Source: JAYYZW01 sp965217605 (GTDB lineage: Bacteria; Pseudomonadota; Gammaproteobacteria; Ga0077536). Taken from it: a stretch of DNA of 64,000 nt. A model generated the notes under the pieces. It was not told where the DNA came from. It made no database searches and saw nothing but the letters and a program-made list of their open reading frames with translations. Made by a program: the position numbers and the translations under genes. Positions 8,399 through 17,038 of this stretch are shown here, piece by piece. Numbering within the stretch: the first letter of the stretch is position 1; each line of letters starts with the position of its first letter. Location of the stretch: the NCBI GenBank assembly GCA_965217605.1, contig CBDCJB010000003.1, positions 355,383 to 419,382 on the forward strand, written 5' to 3'.

Positions 8399-9598
8399 CT
8401 ACGCGAGTGGTCCAAACGCGCCGGCGGCTCTGAACCGTTCGATATCGGCGGCTGCATAACCCAAAAAGTCGTTAAGAATCGATTCCCCGTGCTGATGTAA
8501 ATGAGGCGGCGGCGCAGGATCGGCCAATTCACCCGCATCACCGCCGAGCGTCAAAGTTCTGACGCCTCGCAAGGTCCGACCGTCGCGTTCTCCCGTCAAC
8601 AACAGGCGCTTGGCGCCGGCTTGCTCGAATACCGCGGCCATGTCGTTCACGAAGCCGTACGGCACTTTTGCTTTATCGAGCACGCGCGCGAGCTGCGACG
8701 AATCGACCGTCGCGGCTCGCGCCCGAATTTTGTCCAGCAATTGGTCGCGGCGTTCGACCCGATGTTGTCCGGTTGCAAAGTTTGGATCATCAGCGAGTTC
8801 GGGCAGCCCGAGCGCGATGACGAGCTCACGGAATTGACGTTCGGTCGCGGCGGCGATGACGAGTTCCCGTTTGTCGCTGCACTTCAGGATTGACCCGTAG
8901 GGCACGATGTTCGGATGTTCTGAACCCATGCGTTGTGGTACGACGTCGCCGATCAGATAGTTCGTCGCTTGATTGGCGAGCGAGGCGACGCCCGCTTCGA
9001 ACAGTGAGGTGGTCACGAGCGAACCCTTACCGGTCCGTTCTCGTTTGAGCAGGCCGATGAGTAGTCCTTCCTTGAGTTGATGAGCCAGCAGGAGGTCGAT
9101 CAAAGCGACGGGCATCTTGGTCGGCGGCCCGTCGGGCTCACCGTTCAAAAACGTAAACCCGCTTTCGGCCTGCAGGATCGCGTCGAAGCCCGGGCGCGGA
9201 TCATCGGGGCCGTAGGCCGTGATTTGACCGTATATCAATCTCGGGTTTTGTGCCGCGAGCGTTTCATAATCGAGCTTGAGCTTGATCTCATCGCCCGGCT
9301 TGAAACTCGCCACGACGATGTCCGCCCGTTTCACCAGGGCATAGGCCACTTCCAACCCGGCCGGTTTGGTGTAATCGCAGGCCAGCGATTCTTTGCCCCA
9401 ATTGGCGCACGCGAAGTAGGCTGAAATATCGGTGTCGGGCGACTCCTCGGCTAACTTCCAGCCGCGGGTCGTATCGCCGCCGGTGTGCGGATTCTCGAGC
9501 TTGATCACGCGCGCGCCGAGCTCGGCGAAACCCATCGTCGTGATCGGCCCCGCCAGGATATTCGCGAGTTCCAGAACGATGAAATTGCGATCGAACAC
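8399..9598 (-). CDS. CaiB/BaiF family (class III) CoA transferase
   Basis: The start chosen is the GTG at 9598. Sequence after it (FDRNFIVLELANILAGP) is the family's usual N-terminus, while the 31 codons upstream to an ATG at 9691 look non-conserved. The motif GFDAILQAESG contains the aspartate that forms the acyl-CoA anhydride in class III transferases. The enzyme should move CoA between organic acids, and the acids cannot be told from sequence. The gene is divergent from the PaaI-type thioesterase at 9751. The pair shares a short intergenic region and may act in the same acyl-CoA pathway. Confidence 0.9.
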   Translation of the reverse strand: MFDRNFIVLELANILAGPITTMGFAELGARVIKLENPHTGGDTTRGWKLAEESPDTDISAYFACANWGKESLACDYTKPAGLEVAYALVKRADIVVASFKPGDEIKLKLDYETLAAQNPRLIYGQITAYGPDDPRPGFDAILQAESGFTFLNGEPDGPPTKMPVALIDLLLAHQLKEGLLIGLLKRERTGKGSLVTTSLFEAGVASLANQATNYLIGDVVPQRMGSEHPNIVPYGSILKCSDKRELVIAAATERQFRELVIALGLPELADDPNFATGQHRVERRDQLLDKIRARAATVDSSQLARVLDKAKVPYGFVNDMAAVFEQAGAKRLLLTGERDGRTLRGVRTLTLGGDAGELADPAPPPHLHQHGESILNDFLGYAAADIERFRAAGAFGPLA

Positions 9599-9750
9599 GG
9601 CTGATCTTGAAACTGCTCGCGGGCGCCAGGCGTTTCGTAGCTTAAAACGCGCCGGTTGGTTTGCGCCCATCTCGACTTCGAATGGGCTCATGGTAGTGTA
9701 CCGAAGCCCAAGCTGGGCATCTAACCCATCTCGGCATCAAGACGCGAGGC

Positions 9751-10203
9751 GTGAGCGACACGGCTATTTGGAAAGTTTTAGATCCCCTCAGCGAGGCGCG
9801 TCGGGTGTCCCGCGGGGATATGGCGGATCACCTGGGTATCGAATTCCTGGAAGCGGGTGATAACTGGTTACGTGCGCGGATGCCCGTGGACAACCGTACC
9901 CGCCAACCCGCCGGCGTGCTCCACGGCGGGGCGTCGGTGGTGCTGGCGGAAACGCTGGCCTCCACCGCCGCGTACTTCAGTCTCGATGCATCATCGCAAT
10001 ACTGCGTTGGCCTCGAAATTAACGCGAACCACATTCGATCGGCGCGAGAAGGCTACGTATATGGACGCGCAACGCCGCTGCACATGGGGCGCAGTACGCA
10101 AGTCTGGGAGATAAGAATCACCGATGACGCAGGCGCCATCGTTTGTATCTCCAAATGCACGATGGCGATCCTCCAAAATCAAGAGAAAGGGGGAAAACGT
10201 TAA
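9751..10203 (+). CDS. PaaI family acyl-CoA thioesterase (hotdog fold)
   Basis: The 150-residue protein has the hotdog thioesterase signature with the central helix sequence GVLHGGASVVLAETLAS (H-G-G motif) and the conserved SKCTMAIL strand near the C-terminus. Family members such as PaaI and EntH hydrolyse aryl- or hydroxyaryl-CoA thioesters in the cytosol. The start is a GTG (GTG-AGC-GAC), which places M-S-D before the first helix. It is divergent from the CoA transferase gene. The C-terminus is lysine-rich. The substrate is unknown. Confidence 0.88.
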   Translation: MSDTAIWKVLDPLSEARRVSRGDMADHLGIEFLEAGDNWLRARMPVDNRTRQPAGVLHGGASVVLAETLASTAAYFSLDASSQYCVGLEINANHIRSAREGYVYGRATPLHMGRSTQVWEIRITDDAGAIVCISKCTMAILQNQEKGGKR

Positions 10204-10205
10204 GC

Positions 10206-10877
10206 TCACGTGCTGTCTGAACGTTCTTCCAGAATCGCCGCCGCCAATCCCGCGTGTCCGACGCATGCGCCGGCGCCCATTTCAATTGCGACCCATACCG
10301 CTTCTGCCACTTCCGCTTCACTGCGGCCGGCGTCGAGCGCGGCACGCACATGGGTGTCGATGCAAAACGGGCACTGCGTATTGTGCGCGCAGGCGAGGGC
10401 GATCAGTTCTTTAAACCCGGTGGACAGATCACCTTCCTTAAACGCGGCATGATTGAGTTCCGAATAGGCGCCGTAGGCTGCGGGCGCCATGGCCGCCAGC
10501 GATTGCAGTCGGTCGGTCGCGCCGGGCGCGTAGTAATCCCCCTTCTCGCCGGCGAGCGTCTGTATTGCAACCGCCGCATGGGCGTAACACGCGCCGGCGC
10601 CCATCGCGATAGCGACCCAGATCGCTTCGGCCAACGCCGGTTTTTCCACACCCGCTTGCTGCGCGAGGGTGATGTGATGATCGATGCAATAGGGACAGCG
10701 CAGCACGTGGGCACAGCCGACGGCGATGAGTTCTTTTTCACGCGTGGATAGCGCGCCGTCGGCAAAGCACTGTTCGGCGAGTTCCCGGAACGCCTTTAGG
10801 GGGCCGGGCGCCCATTGTTCGAACAGCGCCACTTTTTGCAGATGGCTGGGATGGGAGAGCGATTCGGGGTTGTTCAT
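10206..10877 (-). CDS. Carboxymuconolactone decarboxylase (AhpD-like) protein with tandem CMD domains
   Basis: The start chosen is the ATG at 10877 (M-N-N-P-E-S). An upstream extension would run through a REP-type repeat. The protein contains two CMD repeats, with CPYCIDHH in the first and CPFCIDTH in the second. Each is followed by a helix of the form A(I/V)WVAIxMGAGAC. The CxxC plus histidine arrangement is the AhpD-type redox centre, which suggests alkylhydroperoxidase or disulfide reductase activity rather than lactone decarboxylation. The gene converges on the thioesterase with two bases between stops. Confidence 0.88.
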   Translation of the reverse strand: MNNPESLSHPSHLQKVALFEQWAPGPLKAFRELAEQCFADGALSTREKELIAVGCAHVLRCPYCIDHHITLAQQAGVEKPALAEAIWVAIAMGAGACYAHAAVAIQTLAGEKGDYYAPGATDRLQSLAAMAPAAYGAYSELNHAAFKEGDLSTGFKELIALACAHNTQCPFCIDTHVRAALDAGRSEAEVAEAVWVAIEMGAGACVGHAGLAAAILEERSDST

Positions 10878-10908
10878 TGCAGGTGGTCTCCGGCGCGGAA
10901 GCATTCGA

Positions 10909-10967
10909 TTCGCCCGCAAGCGGGCGCCTACGCGAACCATATCGTAGGAGCGCGCTTGCGTGCGAAC
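10909..10967. repeat. Inverted pair of REP-type units
   Basis: Two GTAGGAGCnCGCTTGCGnGCGAA-like units face each other (10909-10931 in complement, 10944-10967 direct), separated by about 12 bases. This forms a BIME-like palindrome between the CMD gene and the thiC leader. Related single units occur at 32761, 38260, 52331 and 53548. Confidence 0.8.
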
Positions 10968-11009
10968 GATGTCTTGCAAACACCCCCCATTGGCCTATAG
11001 TGACGCGAT

Positions 11010-11107
11010 GCAGCGATGCTAGGGGTGCTCCACTGCCGGGGCTGAGAACACACCCTTTGAACCTGAACCGGTTTATGCCGGCGTAGGAAAGCAGTGGCCC
11101 TCCTAGA
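11010..11107 (+). promoter_or_regulatory. TPP riboswitch (THI element) of thiC
   Basis: The conserved aptamer blocks are readable in order: GGGGTGCTC (11022), GGCTGAGA (11040), ACCCTTTGAACCTGA (11051), and TTATGCCGGCGTAGGAA (11072). This is the thiamine pyrophosphate riboswitch consensus. It lies about 40 bases upstream of the thiC start, so thiamine pyrophosphate should repress thiC and probably the overlapping cyclase gene. The exact outer stem and the expression platform (terminator or RBS sequestration) were not resolved. Confidence 0.95.
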
Positions 11108-11146
11108 CGCAACGCTTGGCGATGCAATCACACTTGAGGTGCCACT

Positions 11147-13024
11147 ATGAGTGCTGTTCCAGAGACCCCCTTGCGCGAATCTGCGACCGTCGACCAAAAG
11201 GCGGTGCAACCTTTCCCGCGGTCGAAAAAAATTTACGTCGAAGGCAGCCGTAGCGACATACGGGTGCCGATGCGTGAGATCGAACAGTACCCCACCGCAG
11301 GTATGGGGGGCAGTCAGCCCAACCCGGCGATCACCGTCTACGATACCTCGGGTCCGTATACCGATCCTGAAGCGCACATCGACCTGCGTAAGGGGCTGAC
11401 TCCCGTCCGCGACGGTTGGATAGAAGAGCGCGGCGATAGCGAATCACTCGGCGGCTTGAGTTCCAGTTATGGCCGCCGACGCGAAGCGGACCCCGGTCTC
11501 GCGCACCTGCATTTCGCGCGGCCGCGGCAACCGCGGCGCGCGAAAGCGGGTCGAAATGTCTCGCAAATGCATTATGCACGCCAGGGGATCGTGACACCGG
11601 AAATGGAGTTCATCGCGATCCGCGAAAACTTGCGAACTGAAGCCCTCAAAGATCATGATTTCGGCCGCATGCATCAGGGAATGGACTTCGGCGCCGCGAT
11701 TCCTGAGGTCGTGACGCCCGAGTTCGTGCGCGACGAAGTCGCGCGCGGGCGCGCCATCATTCCGGCCAACATCAATCATCCGGAATCGGAGCCGATGATT
11801 ATCGGACGTAATTTCCTCGTGAAGATCAACGCGAATATCGGTAACTCCGCGGTGACTTCGTCGATCGAGGAAGAAGTCGAAAAGATGACCTGGGCTACGC
11901 GTTGGGGCGGCGATACCGTGATGGATCTATCGACGGGTAAGAACATCCACGAAACCCGTGAGTGGATCATCCGCAACGCGCCCGTGCCGATTGGAACCGT
12001 TCCGATTTATCAAGCGCTGGAGAAGGTCGATAGACCCGAGGATCTGACGTGGGCGATCTATCGTGACACGTTGATCGAGCAAGCCGAACAAGGCGTCGAC
12101 TATTTCACCGTCCATGCGGGCGTGCGGTTGCGCTACGTTCCGTTGACGGCCAGTCGCGTTACCGGGATCGTGTCGCGTGGCGGCTCGATCATGGCCAAGT
12201 GGTGCCTGGCGCATCACCGCGAAAGTTTTCTTTACGAAAACTTCGAGGAGATCTGCGAGATCATGAAGGCCTACGACGTGAGTTTTTCTCTCGGCGACGG
12301 CTTGCGCCCGGGCAGTATTGCCGACGCCAACGACGCTGCGCAATTCGGAGAGCTGGAAACCCTGGGCGAGTTAACGCAAATCGCTTGGAAACATGACGTG
12401 CAGGTCATGATCGAAGGCCCAGGACACATACCCATACACATGATCAGGGCGAATATGGACAAGCAGCTCGAAGCGGGCTTTGAGGCGCCGTTTTATACGC
12501 TGGGACCGCTGACGACCGATATTGCGCCGGGCTACGATCACATCACATCCGCCATCGGCGCCGCCACGATCGGATGGTACGGCACGGCGATGCTGTGCTA
12601 CGTCACGCCCAAAGAGCATCTCGGCTTGCCGGACAAGGACGACGTCAAGGAGGGGATCATCACGTACAAGATCGCCGCGCACGCGGCGGATCTCGCCAAG
12701 GGGCATCCCAGCGCGCAGATTCGCGACAACGCATTGGCCAAGTCACGTTTCGAGTTCCGCTGGGAAGATCAGTTCAACTTGAGCCTCGATCCGGATCGCG
12801 CCCGTGAATTCCACGATCAAACGCTACCCAAGGAAGGGCACAAAGTCGCGCACTTTTGTTCGATGTGCGGGCCGAAGTTCTGCTCCATGCAGATCACGCA
12901 GGAAGTGCGGGACTACGCCGAGGCGCATGGTATGAGCGGAGACGCAGCGACGCTGGAACGAGGCATGACGGAGAAAGCGGTGGAATTTCGAGACAACGGC
13001 GCCCAGATTTATCGAGATGCCTGA
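11147..13024 (+). CDS. thiC: Phosphomethylpyrimidine synthase
   Basis: ThiC is a radical-SAM enzyme that rearranges aminoimidazole ribotide into hydroxymethylpyrimidine phosphate for thiamine synthesis. The 625 residues match the usual proteobacterial length. The non-canonical [4Fe-4S]-binding motif C-x2-C-x4-C is present at the C-terminus (CSMCGPKFC, residues 571-579), as are core segments GMDFGAAIPEVVTPEFVR and EGPGHIPIHMI. It follows a TPP riboswitch. Its last eight bases overlap the start of a class III nucleotide cyclase gene, so the two are likely co-transcribed and translationally coupled. Confidence 0.98.
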   Translation: MSAVPETPLRESATVDQKAVQPFPRSKKIYVEGSRSDIRVPMREIEQYPTAGMGGSQPNPAITVYDTSGPYTDPEAHIDLRKGLTPVRDGWIEERGDSESLGGLSSSYGRRREADPGLAHLHFARPRQPRRAKAGRNVSQMHYARQGIVTPEMEFIAIRENLRTEALKDHDFGRMHQGMDFGAAIPEVVTPEFVRDEVARGRAIIPANINHPESEPMIIGRNFLVKINANIGNSAVTSSIEEEVEKMTWATRWGGDTVMDLSTGKNIHETREWIIRNAPVPIGTVPIYQALEKVDRPEDLTWAIYRDTLIEQAEQGVDYFTVHAGVRLRYVPLTASRVTGIVSRGGSIMAKWCLAHHRESFLYENFEEICEIMKAYDVSFSLGDGLRPGSIADANDAAQFGELETLGELTQIAWKHDVQVMIEGPGHIPIHMIRANMDKQLEAGFEAPFYTLGPLTTDIAPGYDHITSAIGAATIGWYGTAMLCYVTPKEHLGLPDKDDVKEGIITYKIAAHAADLAKGHPSAQIRDNALAKSRFEFRWEDQFNLSLDPDRAREFHDQTLPKEGHKVAHFCSMCGPKFCSMQITQEVRDYAEAHGMSGDAATLERGMTEKAVEFRDNGAQIYRDA

Positions 13025-13967
13025 CCTCGCGCAAATGCGCGCCAATCCCAAAGCTCAGGCCATTCTGGTTCTATTGCTGATCGCGGGCGCGACCGTCCTA
13101 GGTGTCGTGTTCGCCGGGACGCACTCGTTTGCCGCGGGCGTTGCTGTCGTGATCGCGATTACGGTTGCGCTTACTTCCTTTGGACATAACTACTGGCCAT
13201 TCGCGACGAAACTGCGCGAGGACGATGACCGTTTCATGTTCGGGTTATGTGACTCGGGCTTGATGGGACGACTTCGCCAGCTCTACCGCCATCTGCCCGC
13301 GAACCCTCGATGTCGCGTGTGCCTCGTACCCTTCGGTGGATTCGGTCGCATCCTTCGCATCGCACCGTCGCGCAAGAACCCGAATTTCTGCACCAGCTGC
13401 ATCGACAGCGCCCCGGAGGGCGGGCACGACATGGAGGTCGGCGTTCTTTTTGCCGACATCCGCGGATTCACAGCGTGGTCGTCCTCGCAACCGGCCTCGG
13501 TAGTGGCCGAGCGGGTTACGCAGTTCTACGACCTCGCCGGCCGCGTACTCATGCGCGACGATGCCTTGATCGAGTTCGTCGGCGATCAAGTCATGGCGCT
13601 TTATCTTCCAAGCTTTCCGTCGCTGCGCAATGGCATCCCGGATGCCATGCTGGTGGCGGCGGAACGCCTGGTGCGGGATGTGCAACTGGAGCCGGGGGCG
13701 GATCCCCTTCGCATCGGGATTGGCTTGAACCTCGGCGTCGCGTCGATCGGTAACGTTCGCAAAGGCGGGGAAAAGGACTTTACGGCCGTCGGCGACGTCG
13801 TCAACACCGCGTCGCGGCTGCAGAGCGCCGCCGGACCAGGAGAGATCGTGATCGCCGACGCAGTCATCGAACATCTCGCCACGCCGCCCGCAGGCGCCGA
13901 GCGCCGGCTTCTGGAGGTGAAGGGCAAATCTGAGGCCGTGCCGGTGCAGGTACTGCAGCCTGGTTAG
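13017..13967 (+). CDS. Membrane-anchored class III adenylate/guanylate cyclase with zinc-ribbon-like Cys motif
   Basis: Two N-terminal membrane helices (about 16-34 and 38-55) are followed by CRVC...CTSC pairs (Cys 99, 102, 125, 128) within the 'CxxCxxPFGG...NPxxCxxC' block seen next to many bacterial cyclase domains. The catalytic domain is intact. It has metal-binding aspartates in FADIRGFT (D147) and EFVGDQVMA (D190) and a nucleotide-binding KDFTAVGDVVNTASRL strand. It makes a cyclic nucleotide from ATP or GTP on the cytosolic side. The start overlaps thiC by eight bases. Its TAG stop is also the first three bases of Repeat A copy 2. Confidence 0.9.
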   Translation: MPDLAQMRANPKAQAILVLLLIAGATVLGVVFAGTHSFAAGVAVVIAITVALTSFGHNYWPFATKLREDDDRFMFGLCDSGLMGRLRQLYRHLPANPRCRVCLVPFGGFGRILRIAPSRKNPNFCTSCIDSAPEGGHDMEVGVLFADIRGFTAWSSSQPASVVAERVTQFYDLAGRVLMRDDALIEFVGDQVMALYLPSFPSLRNGIPDAMLVAAERLVRDVQLEPGADPLRIGIGLNLGVASIGNVRKGGEKDFTAVGDVVNTASRLQSAAGPGEIVIADAVIEHLATPPAGAERRLLEVKGKSEAVPVQVLQPG

Positions 13968-14119
13968 AAGCGGTCGAATGTCGTGTGGAACGTTGATGCT
14001 GCGTTACGCGACTTTCTCTGGTGCGGGGCGGTGAAGCCGCAGACTGGCGTGTAAACTGCGCTCCTCGAAGATCGCGCGCCTTGCCTGAACGCCCCACACG
14101 AATTTTGACACCGCTTCTA
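13965..14119 (+). repeat. Repeat A, copy 2 (MITE-like)
   Basis: This 155-bp copy of the element at 1533-1678 is in the same orientation. Outer arms are TAGAAGCGGTCG at the left and the complement of TAGAAGCGGTGTC at the right. The arm bases that pair as CGTCTGA/TCAGACG in copy 1 read CGTGTGG/CCACACG here, so base pairing is kept although both sides changed. The interior has a short extra segment (GGGGCGGTGAAGCCGCAG) relative to copy 1. Confidence 0.85.
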
Positions 14120-14178
14120 GCTGAATTAAGTAAACTGTCCCCGAAATTCTCTCCTCGAAACAAAGGAAACCACAGTTC

Positions 14179-15024
14179 ATGACCAGGTGCGGTGTCATTA
14201 TCTTTACAACGGATCGATCCATGCAGCCAGTCGAGCTGGCGATAGCCGTCGAGGAACGCGGGCTCGATTCGCTATTCGTGCCGGAGCATACGCATATACC
14301 AACCGACTCCGTGTCGCCGTTTTTGCCGGGCGACAAATTACCCGACCATTATCTGCGCACCTACGATCCGTTCGTCGTGCTCGGCGCGTGCGCGGCAGTG
14401 ACCGAACGCATCTCGCTCGGCACGGGAATCTGTCTGGTCTCGCAACGGCATCCCATCACGCTCGCGAAAGAAGTCGCATCACTCGACCAGATCTCCAATG
14501 GCCGCTTTATCTTCGGCATCGGCGCCGGTTGGAACAAACCGGAAGTCGAAAACCACGGTACGGATTTCGACCAGCGCTGGCGGATCGTACGCGAGCGCAT
14601 ACTCGCGATGAAAGCGATATGGACGGAAGAAGAACCGGAATTCCACGGCGAATTCGTCGATTTCGATCCGATGTGGTCCTATCCCAAACCGGTGCAGGCC
14701 GGTGGGCCCCCGATCTGGATCGGCGCGAATTCGAAATACGTCGCCGATCGAATAGCGGAATACGCCGATGGTTGGCTGCCGATCGGCGGCCGCGCAGGTT
14801 CTGCGACGATCGACCAGGTGCGCGAAGCCTGCGAAAAACGCGGGCGCTCGTTTGATGACATTACACTCGCGCTGTTTTTTCCGCCGATGGATGAAGCCGG
14901 CGCGGCCGAGCAAATCAATCTCGGCTACTCGGAGTTTATTTTTGGCCTGCCCTCCGAACCGGCTGACAAGGTCCTGCCGGTACTCGACGATATCGCCGCG
15001 CTCGCAAACAAGCTGCGCGGCTGA
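14179..15024 (+). CDS. LLM class flavin/F420-dependent oxidoreductase (TIGR03619-like)
   Basis: The 281-residue luciferase-like TIM barrel opens with a strand (MTRCGVIIFTTD) and contains VEERGLDSLFVPEHTHIPTD, RISLGTGICLVSQRHPITLAKE and GRFIFGIGAGWNKPEVENHG. These are the hallmark segments of luciferase-like monooxygenases related to F420-dependent enzymes. Whether the cofactor is FMN or F420 cannot be decided from sequence. It is probably cytosolic and oxidises a small substrate. The stop is followed three bases later by the srkA start. Confidence 0.9.
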   Translation: MTRCGVIIFTTDRSMQPVELAIAVEERGLDSLFVPEHTHIPTDSVSPFLPGDKLPDHYLRTYDPFVVLGACAAVTERISLGTGICLVSQRHPITLAKEVASLDQISNGRFIFGIGAGWNKPEVENHGTDFDQRWRIVRERILAMKAIWTEEEPEFHGEFVDFDPMWSYPKPVQAGGPPIWIGANSKYVADRIAEYADGWLPIGGRAGSATIDQVREACEKRGRSFDDITLALFFPPMDEAGAAEQINLGYSEFIFGLPSEPADKVLPVLDDIAALANKLRG

Positions 15025-15026
15025 AC

Positions 15027-16019
15027 GTGGATGCAGCCCACCCCTTCGACCGGTTGACGCCGGATTTCGTCCTTGCCGCAGTCGAGTCGAAGGGCTACGT
15101 GCCTGACGGCCGGCTACTCGCGCTCAACAGTTACGAAAACCGCGTCTATCAAGTCGGCGTCGACGGCGCGGAGCCATTGATCGCGAAGTTCTACCGGCCC
15201 GGGCGGTGGAGCGATGCGCAGATCCGTGAGGAACACGAATTATGCTTCGATCTGGCTGCGCAGGATCTGCCCGTGGTCGCGCCTTTGGGCGAGGGCGCAT
15301 CGTCGAGCCTGAGTCACTTCGAGGACTTCCGCGTCGCGCTCTATCTGCGCCGCGGGGGGCGGGCCCCGGAGTTGGACGTCGAAGACAACCTTCGCATCAT
15401 GGGCCGCTTCCTGGCGCGCATGCATACCGTCGGCGCGGGTCATCCGTTCGAGCACCGCCCGGCGATCAGTATCCAGTCGTTCGGTTCACAAAGCGTTGAT
15501 TTCGTCAGTCGCCAATGCATCCCTGCGGATCTGCGCTCGGCCTATGACAGTTTGACGGCGGATCTATTGCGCTTATGTGAGGATCGGTTCGACATGTGTG
15601 CGAGCGTTCGCTCCATTCGAGTCCACGGCGACTGCCACGCGGGAAACGTGTTGTGGCGTGATGACGCACCGCATTTCGTCGATTTTGACGACGCCCGTAT
15701 GGCGCCGGCGGTGCAGGACGTGTGGATGCTGTTGTCGGGGCATGCGGAGGAACAGCGCCGCCAGCTCGACGTCATTATGGAAGGCTACCTCGAATTCGCT
15801 GATTTCGATCGGCTTGAAATGGTCTTGATCGAGGCACTGCGCACCTTGCGCATGCTGCACTACGCTGCCTGGCTGGCGCGGCGTTGGGACGATCCCGCTT
15901 TTCCACTCGCCTTCCCGTGGTTCAATACCCAGGCCTATTGGGAACGACACGTGTTGGAGTTACGGGAACAGTTCGCCGAACTGTCGGAACCGATGTGGGC
16001 TGGAGAAGTGCTACATTAG
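15027..16019 (+). CDS. srkA: Stress response kinase A (YihE/RdoA family Ser/Thr kinase)
   Basis: The 330-residue protein follows E. coli SrkA closely. It opens LTPDFVLAAVESKGYVPDG, has the nucleotide-binding NSYENRVYQVGVDG, the catalytic loop VHGDCHAGNVLW and the metal-binding VDFDDARM. SrkA phosphorylates proteins in the cytosol and counters programmed death after envelope and oxidative stress. The start is GTG at 15027, close behind the LLM gene, and co-transcription is likely. Fe- or Cpx-type regulation seen in E. coli is not evident here. Confidence 0.92.
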   Translation: MDAAHPFDRLTPDFVLAAVESKGYVPDGRLLALNSYENRVYQVGVDGAEPLIAKFYRPGRWSDAQIREEHELCFDLAAQDLPVVAPLGEGASSSLSHFEDFRVALYLRRGGRAPELDVEDNLRIMGRFLARMHTVGAGHPFEHRPAISIQSFGSQSVDFVSRQCIPADLRSAYDSLTADLLRLCEDRFDMCASVRSIRVHGDCHAGNVLWRDDAPHFVDFDDARMAPAVQDVWMLLSGHAEEQRRQLDVIMEGYLEFADFDRLEMVLIEALRTLRMLHYAAWLARRWDDPAFPLAFPWFNTQAYWERHVLELREQFAELSEPMWAGEVLH

Positions 16020-16047
16020 CGATCCGCAAGGGAGGGGGATCAGCGGC

Positions 16048-16428
16048 ATGCAGGAGGGTGACGAACGCCCCCGCGAAAACGGCAGCAAACTCGTTGGATT
16101 GTTCACGGGCATTGGCCTCGCGATTGCGCTGCTCGCCGTCTTCGGTATCGGATTATCGGGTCGGGCCACCTCGATGGTCATTCTGTTCTGGTGCGGATGG
16201 GGCGTCATTACGGCCTCGATGCTGGTGGGCCTCTGCATGGTCAAGGCGCCATGGCCCCTGGACGGCCCGCTGAAGGTCATTCAGTTCGGCATTGCCACGG
16301 TGATCCTCGGTTTTGCGATGGAATACATGTCCGGCGCCTCGATGCGACCGTTGTGGAGCTTCGGTGCGGCGACCATGTTCGGCGGTATCGGCTGGGCCTT
16401 ATGGGCGATCGGCGGGATGCGGCAATAG
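16048..16428 (+). CDS. Small four-helix membrane protein of unknown function
   Basis: This 126-residue protein has a short charged N-terminus followed by four hydrophobic segments (about 17-36, 40-60, 72-90 and 100-121). A strong GGGAGGGGG ribosome-binding site precedes the ATG. I do not recognise the family. Short spacing after srkA suggests the same transcript. The segments are glycine- and alanine-rich, typical of a tightly packed inner-membrane bundle. Confidence 0.7.
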   Translation: MQEGDERPRENGSKLVGLFTGIGLAIALLAVFGIGLSGRATSMVILFWCGWGVITASMLVGLCMVKAPWPLDGPLKVIQFGIATVILGFAMEYMSGASMRPLWSFGAATMFGGIGWALWAIGGMRQ

Positions 16429-16516
16429 GTAAAGAACATCGTTTGCGCCGCGCGCGAACGCATTATTTCAGTTTTTTCCATTACCCCGATGCTTACATCC
16501 GGGATCGAGGTGCGAG

Positions 16517-16984
16517 ATGTTCGCCGACAAAGTGTATGACTCGATGGCAGCAACCGAGATCATCGGGCTGCATGAATTCCTCGAAGACTGGTTCACCGGT
16601 CGTTGCGAGAACGATGATCCCGCGTGGAAGGAACGGCTGTTGCAGCGCTTCACTGATGATTTCCATATTTTCATGCCGGCCGGGGTGCTGTTGACCGGCA
16701 GTGGCCTATGGGATCCTCTACGTGCGGAACACGGACGTAACCCGGATTTCAAGATCAATATCAGAAAGATTGAACGAGGCGCTGCGCTGGGTGAGGGTGT
16801 TACGGTGTGGACTTATGAGGAATGGCAGCGCAATGCCCTCAACGCAACGCCGCCGGACAACGGCCGCGGATCGAGCGTCGTGTTCGTGGATGATGCGTCG
16901 ACACCGACCGGTTTGAAATGGGCGCACGTGCACGAGACCTGGTTGCCGGGCGAAATCATCGCTGCAGATCCTTTCGACTGGTGA
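16517..16984 (+). CDS. SnoaL/NTF2-like hypothetical protein
   Basis: The 155-residue protein has an N-terminal helix pair (EIIGLHEFLEDWFTG), the WKERLLQRFTDDFHIFMPAG turn and a beta sheet ending in WAHVHETWLPG. This fits the cone-shaped NTF2/SnoaL-like fold. Such proteins are small-molecule isomerases, hydrolases or binding proteins. No catalytic set can be assigned with certainty. It lies between the small membrane protein and cysK in the same direction. Confidence 0.6.
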   Translation: MFADKVYDSMAATEIIGLHEFLEDWFTGRCENDDPAWKERLLQRFTDDFHIFMPAGVLLTGSGLWDPLRAEHGRNPDFKINIRKIERGAALGEGVTVWTYEEWQRNALNATPPDNGRGSSVVFVDDASTPTGLKWAHVHETWLPGEIIAADPFDW

Positions 16985-17038
16985 ACTCAACATGCAAATA
17001 AAACTCGAACTATAAAGAGGACCGGGAGAATTCTTGCC

